Positions 33,321-42,294 are shown, counted from the first letter of the stretch. The stretch: DNA of 43,980 nucleotides from CAXDRM01 sp963991775 (GCA_963991775.1 CAXDRM010000002.1:1-43980); one strand, 5' to 3'. Notes: generated by a model from the sequence alone, not told the origin. Program-made: numbers and translations.

Positions 33321-34085
33321 CTAATTATCTATGTCTTGGATAATCTGTGCACCATGCTCCGCAATGAATTTGCGCAATAACTTTGTGGCTTCATTAATTT
33401 GCTGTTCATCTAGCCCTCTAAAGACCAAAGAAGTTCCCAATTTATCACCACGTATAAAAGGATAGCTACCAATCTCGATATCAGGATGACGATATTGAAT
33501 ATTAGCTAAAGGCTCTGCCAAATCACCTTCAGTAATATATGTACTAATTGTATGTGATTTTTTTTGCGGACCAGCATTTAAATGCTCTTCCGCAGCTTTT
33601 ACCATAGCTTTCATTATTGCTGGCACTCCTGCCATAACAAAAACATTCTCAATTTTAAAACCTGGCGCTGCACTAATAGGATTATTTAACAATGTAGAGC
33701 CTTCTGGCAAATCAGCCATTTTAAGACGTGCTGCATTAAGCTCTTTATCAGTTTTTTCATAATGCTCTTCAAGAAGACGAACAGCTTTTGCATCACGATA
33801 AAGCTCTACACCAAAAGCTTTAGCAATAGATAAGGCAGTTATATCATCATGCGTTGGACCAATACCGCCGCTAGTAAATACATAATCATATTTATACCGC
33901 AATTCATTAACAGCACCAATAATTTGCTCTTCATCATCACACACAAATCTTGCTTCAGCAAAATTAATGCCCAGCTTGTTTAACTCAACAGCTAAAAAAT
34001 TAAGATTTTGATCAGGAGTTCTGCCGCTTAGAATCTCGTTGCCAATTATAATAAAAGCTGCTGTTTGTTGTTTTTTTGCTGTCAT
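33321..34085 (-). CDS. CinA-like molybdopterin-binding-domain protein
   Basis: This 254-residue protein has the MoaB/Mog-like fold found at the N-terminus of CinA: IIGNEILSGRTPDQN near residue 13, FTSGGIGPTHDD near 70, and GVPAIMKAMV near 153. It lacks the C-terminal NMN-deamidase domain of full CinA. Stand-alone forms of this kind are widespread and have been linked to nucleotide-sugar or ADP-ribose hydrolysis, but function here is unassigned. It is divergent from map with a 58-base gap. Confidence 0.85.
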   Translation of the reverse strand: MTAKKQQTAAFIIIGNEILSGRTPDQNLNFLAVELNKLGINFAEARFVCDDEEQIIGAVNELRYKYDYVFTSGGIGPTHDDITALSIAKAFGVELYRDAKAVRLLEEHYEKTDKELNAARLKMADLPEGSTLLNNPISAAPGFKIENVFVMAGVPAIMKAMVKAAEEHLNAGPQKKSHTISTYITEGDLAEPLANIQYRHPDIEIGSYPFIRGDKLGTSLVFRGLDEQQINEATKLLRKFIAEHGAQIIQDIDN

Positions 34086-34143
34086 CTTTACATCAAATTA
34101 TGTCTAAACTAGAATAGCATGTCTCATTTATATATCAAAGATA

Positions 34144-34920
34144 ATGACCATAAAAATTCATAAAGCTAATGATTTCCAAAAAATGCGTAAAGCAGGAAAA
34201 TTAGCGGCACAAACTTTAGACTATATTGCACCTTATGTTAAGCCCGGAGTAAGCACAGAGGAGCTTGATAAATTATGTCATGATTTTATTATCAAACATC
34301 AAGCAATTCCTGCTCCACTAAATTATAAAGGCTTTCCAAAATCAATCTGCACCTCAGTAAATCATGTAATCTGTCATGGCATCCCGGGCAACAAAAAATT
34401 GAAAAATGGTGACATCATAAATATTGATGTAACAGTTATCGTAGATGGCTGGCATGGTGATACTAGCAGAATGTATTTTGTGGGTGAACCACCTATTAAA
34501 GCAAAAAAATTAGTAGATGTTACTTATCATGCGATGCTAGCAGGTATAGAGCAAGTAAAACCAGGTAATTCTCTTGGTGATATTGGCGCAGCAATTCAAA
34601 ACATTGCAGAAGCAGAAGGCTATTCAGTAGTTAGAGATTTTTGCGGCCATGGTATTGGCCAAACATTTCATGATGCGCCAAATGTTTTACATTATGGCAC
34701 AGCTGGTGAAGGTGATATTTTAAAAGAAGGCATGTTTTTTACCATAGAGCCTATGATCAATATTGGTAAATATCATACTAAAACCTTATCAGATGGTTGG
34801 ACAGTAGTAACCAAAGATAAATCTTTATCTGCTCAATTTGAACATACTATAGGAGTTACTAAAGATGGTTATGAGATCTTCACTCTCTCTCCTACAGGAC
34901 TACATAATCCTCCTTATTAA
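34144..34920 (+). CDS. map: methionine aminopeptidase type I
   Basis: This 258-residue metallopeptidase removes the initiator Met from nascent proteins. Metal ligands and the catalytic His are visible: NIDVTVIVDGWHGD (two Asp), H in GHGIGQTFHD, E in FTIEPMI and E in AQFEHT. CHGIPG near residue 80 has the substrate-side His. Length and start are normal. Confidence 0.97.
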   Translation: MTIKIHKANDFQKMRKAGKLAAQTLDYIAPYVKPGVSTEELDKLCHDFIIKHQAIPAPLNYKGFPKSICTSVNHVICHGIPGNKKLKNGDIINIDVTVIVDGWHGDTSRMYFVGEPPIKAKKLVDVTYHAMLAGIEQVKPGNSLGDIGAAIQNIAEAEGYSVVRDFCGHGIGQTFHDAPNVLHYGTAGEGDILKEGMFFTIEPMINIGKYHTKTLSDGWTVVTKDKSLSAQFEHTIGVTKDGYEIFTLSPTGLHNPPY

Positions 34921-34937
34921 AGGTAAAAACTTTCTCC

Positions 34938-35203
34938 AGAATGAGGAGGTATGTTTAATCGCTCAGGCAGTCCTCGAATTTTATCAAAGAATAGTTAGAC
35001 ACTGTTAGCTAATTATTAAATTTCCATATTCTTTCCTATTTTTGCTTATTTTGTACAAAAATTTATTCGAATATATCCAGATATTAGAAAAAATTTTTGT
35101 AAAAAAACGCTAAAAATATCAAAAAATCTAAAAACAGAATAATTAGCTAACAGTGTCTAATAAAATCCTGTGGAATCTCGCTCTAAACATACCTCCTCAT
35201 TCT
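34938..35203. repeat. nested palindrome: outer 20-bp arms enclosing a fold-back MITE-like element
   Basis: The outer arms 34938-34957 and 35184-35203 (core GAATGAGGAGGTATGTTTA) are perfect complements. Inside, 34995-35017 and 35138-35160 are perfect 23-bp inverted ends (beginning TTAGACACTGTTAGC) of a 166-bp A/T-rich element. Its interior also folds back, with TACAAAAATTT (35054-35064) pairing with AAATTTTTGTA (35091-35101). It carries no frame. The bases next to the ends (TAG and TAA) allow but do not prove a TA target duplication. Confidence 0.8.
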
Positions 35204-35222
35204 TTACATGAATAATAATTTT

Positions 35223-35332
35223 ATATAGTCACTGGAGTTTAGCTGTGCATTTGCGTATCAGGAGCATTTGTGAATAGCCATTTTGCTATCACAAAGCGCA
35301 AGCAAATCAGAGCTAAACTCCAGTGACTATAT
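35223..35332 (+). repeat. palindromic repeat family 1, copy b
   Basis: This is the best-formed copy. Perfect 22-bp arms (35223-35244 with 35311-35332) enclose ATTTGC/GCAAAT (35249-35254 with 35302-35307). Those enclose TGTGA-A-TAGC pairing with GCTA-TCACA around a short loop. The core GCATTTGCGTATCAGGAGC is shared with copies a and c. With the preceding element it makes the 539-base map-transporter gap almost entirely palindromic. Confidence 0.8.
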
Positions 35333-35459
35333 TTATAATAACTTTGCTGAATAAATATGCATAATGTTATCTAACAACAACTTTTCTTAGATGATTTATT
35401 AAAACTTGCTTATAGCAATATTTTGTGGCAAAGATGAAATCTCTTAAAAAAGGAGTAAA

Positions 35460-36860
35460 ATGCAAATTGTACAAAATAAAAAATTTAATAGCTTAATTAT
35501 CTGCTTTGGCCTGTTTTTTCTTATTTTAGGCTTGCCTGACAAATTTTTTGCCTCAGAAAAAGTTCAAACTATCTTGGCTATCGGAGCATTAATGTTCTCG
35601 CTCTGGGTAACTGAAACTTTTCCTATAGCTATAACCTCCTTAATACCTATCCTACTTTTTCCTGTGATGGATGTAATGGACATTAATAAAACTGCTAGCT
35701 ATTACGGCAGTAAGATCATCTTTTTATTTTTAAGTGGCTTCATCCTCGCTTTGGCCTTGGAAAAATGGCATCTCAATAAAAGAATTGCTCTCAATATTTT
35801 AAAATTAACAGGTAATGGACCACGCAATATTTTGCTTGGTTTTATGCTTGCTACTGCCTTACTTAGTATGTGGATCAGCAATACTGCAACTACAGTGATG
35901 ATGCTACCTATAGCGCTTTCAATGATTTATGCCATCGATGATAACCCTGATCCTAATTTCTCTAAAACCTTAATGATTGCTATAGCTTATGCTGCTTCAA
36001 TTGGAGGTATCGCTACAATTATTGGTACACCGCCAAATGCAATATTAGTAAATTACTTAAGTGAATCACAAAATTATGATATTAGCTTCTTTTTTTGGTT
36101 TGTAAGATTTTTACCTCTAACCATCATTGTACTGATGGGTGTCTGGGCCTTTCTAGCTTTCTTTAAGCTTAAAAATACTGCAATGCCTACTTCAAAAACT
36201 ACAGAAGTTATTGATAAAGAGCTTAAAAAATTAGGAGCCATGTCTTATGAAGAAAAGCTAGTAATGAGTATTTTTGCTTTCACAGCTCTGAGCTGGATTT
36301 TTAAAGGCTTACTACCTTTTAAAATTGATGATGTAGCAATTGGTATTTTCGGTGCAGCCTTAATGTTTATCGTGCCTTGTAAAAACTCTGATGATTACTT
36401 GCTTAATTGGGGTGATACAAAAAATCTTTCTTGGGGAACCTTACTACTTTTTGGTGGTGGTTTTGCTTTAGCTAAAGGTATGGAGAATTCTGGCTTTATT
36501 GATATTATTGGTAATTACATCGAGCATATCTCGCAAGGTAAATTAATTATTGCGCTACTCGTCTCAATTTTTATTGCGATCTTTCTTACAGAATTTATGA
36601 GTAATTTAGCCTTAACTGCAATTATTGTACCAGTACTTGCTGCAATTTCGATTACTTATACCGGTAATCCTTTGGCTTTATCTATGCCAGCTGCAGTTGC
36701 TACCTCATGCGCTTTTATGACGCCAATGGCCACACCGCCAAATGCCATTGTATTTTCTAGCGGCTTTATCAAAATGAAAGATATGATTAAAACTGGTATT
36801 TTTTGTAATCTCTTCAGCTTTGTTACCATCTTTATCTATGCTAAGCTGGTGATTAATTAG
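35460..36860 (+). CDS. DASS/SLC13-family dicarboxylate or anion symporter
   Basis: This 466-residue inner-membrane transporter has about eleven hydrophobic helices. Both sodium/substrate hairpin signatures of the divalent anion:sodium symporter family are present: WISNTATTVMMLP near residue 138 with GTPPNAILVNYL near 190, and EFMSNLALTAIIVP near 378 with MATPPNAIVFSSG near 423. A strong AAGGAG precedes the ATG by about 5 bases. Likely substrates are C4-dicarboxylates or citrate-type acids. Sulfate is less likely despite the cys operon, because the TPPNA motif belongs to the carboxylate branch. Confidence 0.88.
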   Translation: MQIVQNKKFNSLIICFGLFFLILGLPDKFFASEKVQTILAIGALMFSLWVTETFPIAITSLIPILLFPVMDVMDINKTASYYGSKIIFLFLSGFILALALEKWHLNKRIALNILKLTGNGPRNILLGFMLATALLSMWISNTATTVMMLPIALSMIYAIDDNPDPNFSKTLMIAIAYAASIGGIATIIGTPPNAILVNYLSESQNYDISFFFWFVRFLPLTIIVLMGVWAFLAFFKLKNTAMPTSKTTEVIDKELKKLGAMSYEEKLVMSIFAFTALSWIFKGLLPFKIDDVAIGIFGAALMFIVPCKNSDDYLLNWGDTKNLSWGTLLLFGGGFALAKGMENSGFIDIIGNYIEHISQGKLIIALLVSIFIAIFLTEFMSNLALTAIIVPVLAAISITYTGNPLALSMPAAVATSCAFMTPMATPPNAIVFSSGFIKMKDMIKTGIFCNLFSFVTIFIYAKLVIN

Positions 36861-37413
36861 CAAAATAATCAATTGCTGCAAAGCCAATAATATTAAGCAT
36901 ATCTAGCCTCTTTATATTTTGCGGCTTAATTCCTCCTAATGCCACTATATTACTGAAGCCTTTAGTCTGTTTAGCAAATCTTACTGTACCTAAAGCCTGC
37001 TTACCTGGATGTGAGCTTGTCATAAATAATGGTGAGTAAAAAATTAAATCGCGCTTGGCGCCATTGGCAGCGATAATTGAGCTATATTTATGACAAGAAT
37101 TACTCAGCAAAAATCTACTATTATATTGTTTAGATCTAACTTGCTTCTGGTTTTCCTTGTAATGTATACCATCAGCTTTTAGTAATGTGGCAATTCTTAT
37201 AGAGGCGCTAATAAAAAAATATATTTTATTTTGCCAACAAATTTTGCGGCAAAGCTGCAAATATACTCTGCTGTAATTTTGCATATCACGCATGATAAAG
37301 ATTGAGCCTTGTGGTAATTTTTTTATAATCAGATGCGGTTCTTTTATTTTGTGGTAATCACTAAATAAAACCTGGCCTGAAAATTTTTTATAAAAACTAT
37401 TTCTGTTAAGCAT
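36853..37413 (-). CDS. ThiE/TenI-like TIM-barrel protein
   Basis: This 186-residue protein has the thiamine-phosphate-synthase fold. The phosphate-binding end ALGGIKPQNIKRL...GFAAIDYF, the central SCHKYSS and SPLFMTSSHPGKQALG are characteristic. PQGSIFIMRD near the N-terminus matches short alphaproteobacterial TenI/ThiE-like proteins. Several ThiE catalytic residues are not evident, so it may not make thiamine phosphate. I set the start at the ATG at 37413, because a longer frame (37530) would run through the yggS gene. It overlaps the transporter stop by 8 bases. Confidence 0.75.
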   Translation of the reverse strand: MLNRNSFYKKFSGQVLFSDYHKIKEPHLIIKKLPQGSIFIMRDMQNYSRVYLQLCRKICWQNKIYFFISASIRIATLLKADGIHYKENQKQVRSKQYNSRFLLSNSCHKYSSIIAANGAKRDLIFYSPLFMTSSHPGKQALGTVRFAKQTKGFSNIVALGGIKPQNIKRLDMLNIIGFAAIDYFAN

Positions 37414-38083
37414 GATGACAGTTGAAAATAATCTCAAAAATATAAAAGAGCAAATTACTAAAGAAGCACAAAATTGGCAAAGAGCTATACCAAAATTAAT
37501 TGCAGTAAGTAAAAGACAAGAGCTCAGCAAAATAGAAGCTGCTTTAGAAGCTGGCCAGAGAATCTTTGGTGAGAATCAAGTACAAGAAGCATCACAAAAA
37601 TGGCCAGAGTTAAAAAAAATCTATAGCAACATTGAGCTGCATTTAATTGGTCATTTACAAAGCAATAAAATCAAAGATGCATTAAATTTATTTGAAGTTA
37701 TCAGTACTGTTGATAGCGAAAAATTAGCCCGAAAAATTGCAGCACAATTTAATACAGCATCTATTACTAAAAGCTTTCTGATTCAGATTAATATCGGAGA
37801 AGAAGAACAAAAATACGGCATTAATCCTAATGAAGCTGTAACTTTTATAAAATATTGCCAGCATGATCTTAAATTACCTATTAAAGGCATTATGTGCTTA
37901 CCACCGCAACATGAAGCTGCAGCACCTTATTTTGCTTACATGCATAAAATAGCTCAGCAAGCAAATTTAAATTATATTAGCCAAGGTATGAGCGGTGATT
38001 ATCTTGATGCAATCAAAGTAGGTACTAATGAAGTAAGAATTGGTAGCGCAATTTTTGGTAAAAGATTAAATAAAATAAGTTAA
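37412..38083 (+). CDS. PLP homeostasis protein, YggS/PROSC family
   Basis: This PLP-binding TIM-barrel protein of 223 residues (222 if the second ATG at 37415 is used) lacks enzyme activity in the studied members and buffers pyridoxal phosphate. The PLP lysine lies in LIAVSKRQ near residue 33. FGENQVQEA, HLIGHLQSNK, GIMCLPP and the closing MSGDYLDAIKVGTNEVRIGSAIFG are all typical. Its start codon overlaps that of the divergent ThiE/TenI-like gene. Confidence 0.93.
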   Translation: MMTVENNLKNIKEQITKEAQNWQRAIPKLIAVSKRQELSKIEAALEAGQRIFGENQVQEASQKWPELKKIYSNIELHLIGHLQSNKIKDALNLFEVISTVDSEKLARKIAAQFNTASITKSFLIQINIGEEEQKYGINPNEAVTFIKYCQHDLKLPIKGIMCLPPQHEAAAPYFAYMHKIAQQANLNYISQGMSGDYLDAIKVGTNEVRIGSAIFGKRLNKIS

Positions 38084-38184
38084 TAGCTTAGCTAATAAGC
38101 TCTAATTCGCTTGAGCTTTCTAAATGCCAGGCAAGCATTTATAAATACTCCTGATACGCAAATGCATATTCACTAGCTAAGCTA
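38084..38184 (-). repeat. palindromic repeat family 1, copy c
   Basis: Perfect 11-bp arms TAGCTTAGCTA (38084-38094) and TAGCTAAGCTA (38174-38184) enclose, on the minus strand, the family core TGCATTTGCGTATCAGGAGT. A distinct inner hairpin with AAATGC/GCATTT follows. The arm sequences are unrelated to those of copies a and b. Confidence 0.75.
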
Positions 38185-38212
38185 CTAAAAAATTATTTCT
38201 GGGAATAAAAAA

Positions 38213-38393
38213 GGGGATCTGATTTGTCGACCCCCATTTATTTGTTCATACTCTAATGGGCATATTGCACATATATATATGGCAATATAACCGAGTATGA
38301 TAAAAACATTGTTGCGGCTAGTATTAAGCCAAAATCATATAGTTTCACAACCTACCATGTCGAACTATTCAATTGTCAGAATAGCTTAGTAGG
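38213..38393. repeat. three further hairpins between yggS and the 76-aa orphan
   Basis: This gene-free stretch folds repeatedly. GGGGATC/GACCCC lies at 38213-38234. TCATACTC (38246-38253) pairs with GAGTATGA (38293-38300) and encloses ATATTGC/GCAATAT. CCTAC (38351-38355) pairs with GTAGG (38389-38393) and encloses CTATTC/GAATAG. No match to the other repeat families was found by eye. Confidence 0.55.
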
Positions 38394-38430
38394 TAATATA
38401 ATCCACTTGTATAAAACTAGGTAATTCAAC

Positions 38431-38661
38431 TTATTGGTGTATTACTTCAAAATGACTATCAGTTTCCTGGGTTTTAACTGGTCCTGAATAGAATTTTTTT
38501 ATAAAATCTTCAATGGAAGCTACTCTTTGCTCTATTAGTTCTAGAGCCTCGATTTTATTATCTTCGAGTAATTCTATAAGTTTTTCCTCATAAAGATTTT
38601 GCAAGTCAGTATCTAACTTGAGCTTAACCTTACCCATTCCTTTAACTTTAATAGATATCAT
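38431..38661 (-). CDS. orphan 76-aa acidic protein
   Basis: I do not recognise this protein. It is a short, charged protein (many Glu and Lys) with a predicted helical middle (NLYEEKLIELLEDNKIEALELIEQRVASIEDFIKKF, given here only as a region, about residues 22-57). There is no signal peptide or membrane helix. It is surely expressed: a near-perfect AAGGAGGT (38667-38674) sits 5 bases before the ATG, and a promoter lies just upstream. It stands alone among hairpins, divergent from purL. Confidence 0.7.
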   Translation of the reverse strand: MISIKVKGMGKVKLKLDTDLQNLYEEKLIELLEDNKIEALELIEQRVASIEDFIKKFYSGPVKTQETDSHFEVIHQ

Positions 38662-38687
38662 TTTTTACCTCCTTAAAATGAATATAT

Positions 38688-38716
38688 ATTATAACATTTT
38701 TTTTAGCGAAGCACAA
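38688..38716 (-). promoter_or_regulatory. promoter of the 76-aa orphan
   Basis: On the minus strand, a -35-like TTGTGC (38711-38716), a 17-base spacer and a perfect TATAAT (38688-38693) give a leader of about 20 nt carrying the strong Shine-Dalgarno. Confidence 0.6.
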
Positions 38717-38798
38717 ATATAAAGTTGCTATTGCTAACTGTGGGGATTGGCATTATGATTTTGCTGATTAAATTTAAGTAAAAATATTGGTCATTTCA

Positions 38799-40988
38799 AT
38801 GAAGCAAATAGTCGAACCAGAAATTACAAAAGAGCTGATTGCAAGCCACGGTCTTAATGAAGCAGAATATCAAAAAATTTTGGATATTTTAGGTAGAGAA
38901 CCTAACCTGACTGAGTTAGGTATTTTTTCTGTTATGTGGAGTGAGCACTGCTCTTATAAATCGACCAGATTACATTTAGCTAAATTGCACACAAAAGAAC
39001 CTTGGGTAATTTGCGGCCCAGGTGAAAATGCTGGTATTATTGATGCTGGTGATGATGATGCAATCATCTTTAAAATGGAAAGCCATAACCACCCTTCTTA
39101 CATTGAACCTTATCAAGGTGCAGCAACAGGTGTAGGAGGAATTATGCGCGATGTTTTTACGATGGGTGCTAGACCTATAGCAATTCTTGACTCGCTACGT
39201 TTTGGCAAAATTAACCACCCTAAAACTAAACATTTAGTATCAGGAGTTACTGCTGGCATATCAGGCTATGGTAATTGTGTTGGTGTGCCAAATATTTCTG
39301 GTGACACAATTTTTCATAAATCATTTAATGGTAACATCTTAGTTAATGCTATGTGTGTTGGACATGCTAAACAAGATAAAATCTTTTATTCTGCTGCTTC
39401 GGCAGTTGGCGCCAAAGTAATGTATGTTGGTGCAAAAACTGGTCGTGACGGTATTCACGGCGCTACTATGGCCTCACAAGAATTTAGTGAAGGCTCAGAA
39501 GAAAAGCGCCCTACTGTTCAAGTTGGCGATCCTTTTAAAGAAAAACTACTTATCGAAGCATGTTTAGAATTAATGGCTGAAGATGCAATTATTGCCATTC
39601 AAGATATGGGTGCTGCAGGTCTTACCTCTTCATCTTTAGAAATGTCTAGTAAAGGTGGTGCTGGTATTTTTATTAATTTAGATCATGTGCCACAAAGAGA
39701 AACTGGTATGAGTGGTTATGAGATTATGCTTTCTGAAAGCCAAGAAAGAATGCTAATGGTAATTAAACCAGAGAAGCAAGATCTAGCTCAGCAGATTTTT
39801 AGCAAATGGGATTTAGATTGCGCAACTATTGGAGAAATAACTGATAGCAAACATCTAGTACTAGAACATCATGGTAAAATTATTGCAGATATTCCGGTTG
39901 ATCCACTTTCTGAAGAAGCGCCAAAATATGATCGTCCTTGGCAAGAACCTAAAATTCCGGCAGCATATATTTATACTGAAAATCAAGATCATGATTTAGC
40001 AGCTGCCCTAGAATCAATTATTACTTCTCCAGATATTGCAGCTAAAAATGCTATTTTTGAGCAATATGATTTTGGAGTGATGGGTGATACAGTTAAAGCA
40101 CAAAATATTGCTTCTGGTATTGTCCGCATTCATAATACAGAAAAAGCTATTGCAGCTACCTCTGATTGTACGCCAAGATATGTTGCAGCTAATCCATATA
40201 TTGGAGCACAACAAGCAGTAATTGAAGCGTATCGCAATCTAATTGTGCTTGGCGCAAAACCCAAAGCAATTACTAATTGTTTAAATTTTGGTAATCCAGA
40301 AAAACCAGAAATTATGGGCCAAATTGTTAAAGCTATTGAAGGTATTGCCAAAGCCTCAAAACAATTAAACTTTCCTGTAGTATCAGGTAATGTATCACTT
40401 TATAATGAAACTAATGGTGAGGCTATTCAACCGACTCCAAATATTGGAGGTGTTGGTCTAATTGAAAATCTAGAGCAACCAATTGCCAATTATTTTACTG
40501 AAGCAGAGGCAGAAATTTTCTTAATTGGTGAGACTAAATCCGAATTAGGTGCTTCATTATTTTTAAGAGAATATCTTGGTCAAGAAATTGGTGATTGCCC
40601 TACTCTTAATTATGAAGCAGAGCAACATAATGCTAACTTTATTTTAGCATTACAACAAGCCCAAGCTATTAATGCAGTTAATGATGTATCAGATGGTGGA
40701 ATTTTAACCTTAATCACTAAAATGTGCTTTGCTAGTAATTTAGGCTGTAATTTAGAACTTCCTGAATCAAACTCACTTAGCGCATTAGAATTTTACTTTT
40801 CAGAAACTCAAGCTCGTTATGTAGTAAGTACTAAAGATGCTGCTCAGCTAACAACCCTGGCTAAGCAACATAATGTGCCGATCTATGCGCTAGGTAAGGT
40901 TATAAGTGACGCAAAATTAATTTGTGCTGACCAAGAAATAGATTTAAAAAATCTTAAAGAAAAATATCAGCAGGTAATTAACTTCTAA
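38799..40988 (+). CDS. purL: phosphoribosylformylglycinamidine synthase, small PurL
   Basis: This 729-residue ATP-dependent synthase of purine biosynthesis is the small form that works with separate PurS and PurQ. Active-site motifs include WSEHCSYKS near residue 50 and the MESHNHPSYIEPYQGAATG region near 95. QDMGAAGL, SESQERML and the second-half NVSLYNET with GGVGLIE follow. I prefer the ATG at 38799 over a TTG 12 bases upstream. PurS and PurQ are not in the window. It ends 4 bases before tolB. Confidence 0.96.
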   Translation: MKQIVEPEITKELIASHGLNEAEYQKILDILGREPNLTELGIFSVMWSEHCSYKSTRLHLAKLHTKEPWVICGPGENAGIIDAGDDDAIIFKMESHNHPSYIEPYQGAATGVGGIMRDVFTMGARPIAILDSLRFGKINHPKTKHLVSGVTAGISGYGNCVGVPNISGDTIFHKSFNGNILVNAMCVGHAKQDKIFYSAASAVGAKVMYVGAKTGRDGIHGATMASQEFSEGSEEKRPTVQVGDPFKEKLLIEACLELMAEDAIIAIQDMGAAGLTSSSLEMSSKGGAGIFINLDHVPQRETGMSGYEIMLSESQERMLMVIKPEKQDLAQQIFSKWDLDCATIGEITDSKHLVLEHHGKIIADIPVDPLSEEAPKYDRPWQEPKIPAAYIYTENQDHDLAAALESIITSPDIAAKNAIFEQYDFGVMGDTVKAQNIASGIVRIHNTEKAIAATSDCTPRYVAANPYIGAQQAVIEAYRNLIVLGAKPKAITNCLNFGNPEKPEIMGQIVKAIEGIAKASKQLNFPVVSGNVSLYNETNGEAIQPTPNIGGVGLIENLEQPIANYFTEAEAEIFLIGETKSELGASLFLREYLGQEIGDCPTLNYEAEQHNANFILALQQAQAINAVNDVSDGGILTLITKMCFASNLGCNLELPESNSLSALEFYFSETQARYVVSTKDAAQLTTLAKQHNVPIYALGKVISDAKLICADQEIDLKNLKEKYQQVINF

Positions 40989-40992
40989 GATC

Positions 40993-42294
40993 ATGCAACA
41001 TATCTTTAGATATTTATTAATCTTTATCTTATTTGGCACAGCGGCAAGCGCATCTGAGCGTTTAGTGATTCGCGGCGGTAATGATAGTAAGATTGGTATT
41101 GAGCTTAGCTCTTTTGACCATAGTGAAGATATCTCGAGTCGTACCGCTAGAAAATTAAAAAAACGCATTACCAGGCAGCTTGAAGATACTGAATTATTCT
41201 CGCTTTATGAAGCCAATAAACTTAACAGCTCATTAAAGCATTTATTTCAAATGCAGCTGAAAAAATTAAATTCGGCAGCTAAGTTAGAACTCTCTTTAGA
41301 AACTGACGAGCTTTCCAACGAGATAACAGCCACTATTAAGATCTACGATATTTTCATTAAAGATTATGTGTTAGAAGAGCAAGTTAGCTTTTATGAAGAT
41401 TTATGGTATCGCGGGGCAGCACAAATTTCCGATCTTATTTATTATCATTTTACTGGTTTAGAAGGCTATCTTGATACTAGATTAGTTTATATCTCTGAGA
41501 AAGGCTCTTTATATAATCGTAATAAAAGAGTTGCACTCATGTCACTTTATGGTGATGAGCATCAATATATTACTAATGGTAAAAATCTAGTACTAACCCC
41601 TAGATTATCTCCTGATGGTAAACAAATAATTTATCTCTCTTATAGTGCAGACCAACCTAAACTTTATCTGCTTGATTTAGAAAAAATGAAAAATAAAAAA
41701 CTTTTAGATTTTAAAGGTTTACTTTATGCACCGCGCTTTTCTCCAGATGGTACTCAAATAGTTATGGCTGCTACATATAATGGCAATAGTGAGATTGTGC
41801 TTTTTGATCTTGAGAAGAAAAAGCTAAAACGTCTTACTCATGATTTAGCTATTGATACCTCACCTTCTTTTTCTCCTGCTGGCAACCGTATTGTGTTTAG
41901 CTCTGATCGCGATGGCTCACAGCAATTATATATTATGGATCTTAATGGTGATAGCCTTACCAAAATTAAATTTGATAAAGGTAATTATGCAAATCCAGTA
42001 TGGTCACCAGATGGTAAATATATTGCTTTTACTAAAATCTATCAGGGCAAATTCCATATCGGAGTTTTAAATATGTATAATTATGAAAGTAAAATTCTTA
42101 CTACTGGCTATAAGGATGAATCACCTAGCTGGTCACCTAATGGCAAATTTATTATCTTTTCACGCAAAAAAGCTAATCGCAAAAAATCACGCAAAAATGT
42201 AGCAAATTTATATCTTGTTAATTTAAATGGTGTAATTATTAAAAAAATCGACACACCAGATGATGCATCAGATCCTGATTGGGTAAAATTATGA
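40993..42294 (+). CDS. tolB: Tol-Pal system translocation protein TolB
   Basis: This 433-residue periplasmic protein has a cleavable signal (about 20 residues, ending AASA) and an N-terminal alpha/beta domain. A six-bladed beta-propeller follows, in which SPDGKQI, SPDGTQI, SPAGNRIVFSSDRDGSQQLY, SPDGKYIAF and SPNGKFIIF repeat. It links Pal and TolA in envelope division. Unusually, tolQ, tolR, tolA and pal are not next to it. It lies between purL and mlaE, sharing ATGA with mlaE. Confidence 0.95.
   Translation: MQHIFRYLLIFILFGTAASASERLVIRGGNDSKIGIELSSFDHSEDISSRTARKLKKRITRQLEDTELFSLYEANKLNSSLKHLFQMQLKKLNSAAKLELSLETDELSNEITATIKIYDIFIKDYVLEEQVSFYEDLWYRGAAQISDLIYYHFTGLEGYLDTRLVYISEKGSLYNRNKRVALMSLYGDEHQYITNGKNLVLTPRLSPDGKQIIYLSYSADQPKLYLLDLEKMKNKKLLDFKGLLYAPRFSPDGTQIVMAATYNGNSEIVLFDLEKKKLKRLTHDLAIDTSPSFSPAGNRIVFSSDRDGSQQLYIMDLNGDSLTKIKFDKGNYANPVWSPDGKYIAFTKIYQGKFHIGVLNMYNYESKILTTGYKDESPSWSPNGKFIIFSRKKANRKKSRKNVANLYLVNLNGVIIKKIDTPDDASDPDWVKL

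Noticed and set aside
27841..35332. CRISPR array formed by the intergenic repeats
   Set aside because: Copies are kilobases apart, in both orientations, and have no regular spacers.
37414..37530. N-terminal extension of the ThiE/TenI-like protein
   Set aside because: The extra 39 residues are hydrophobic antisense of yggS and do not belong to the family, so the ATG at 37413 is preferred.
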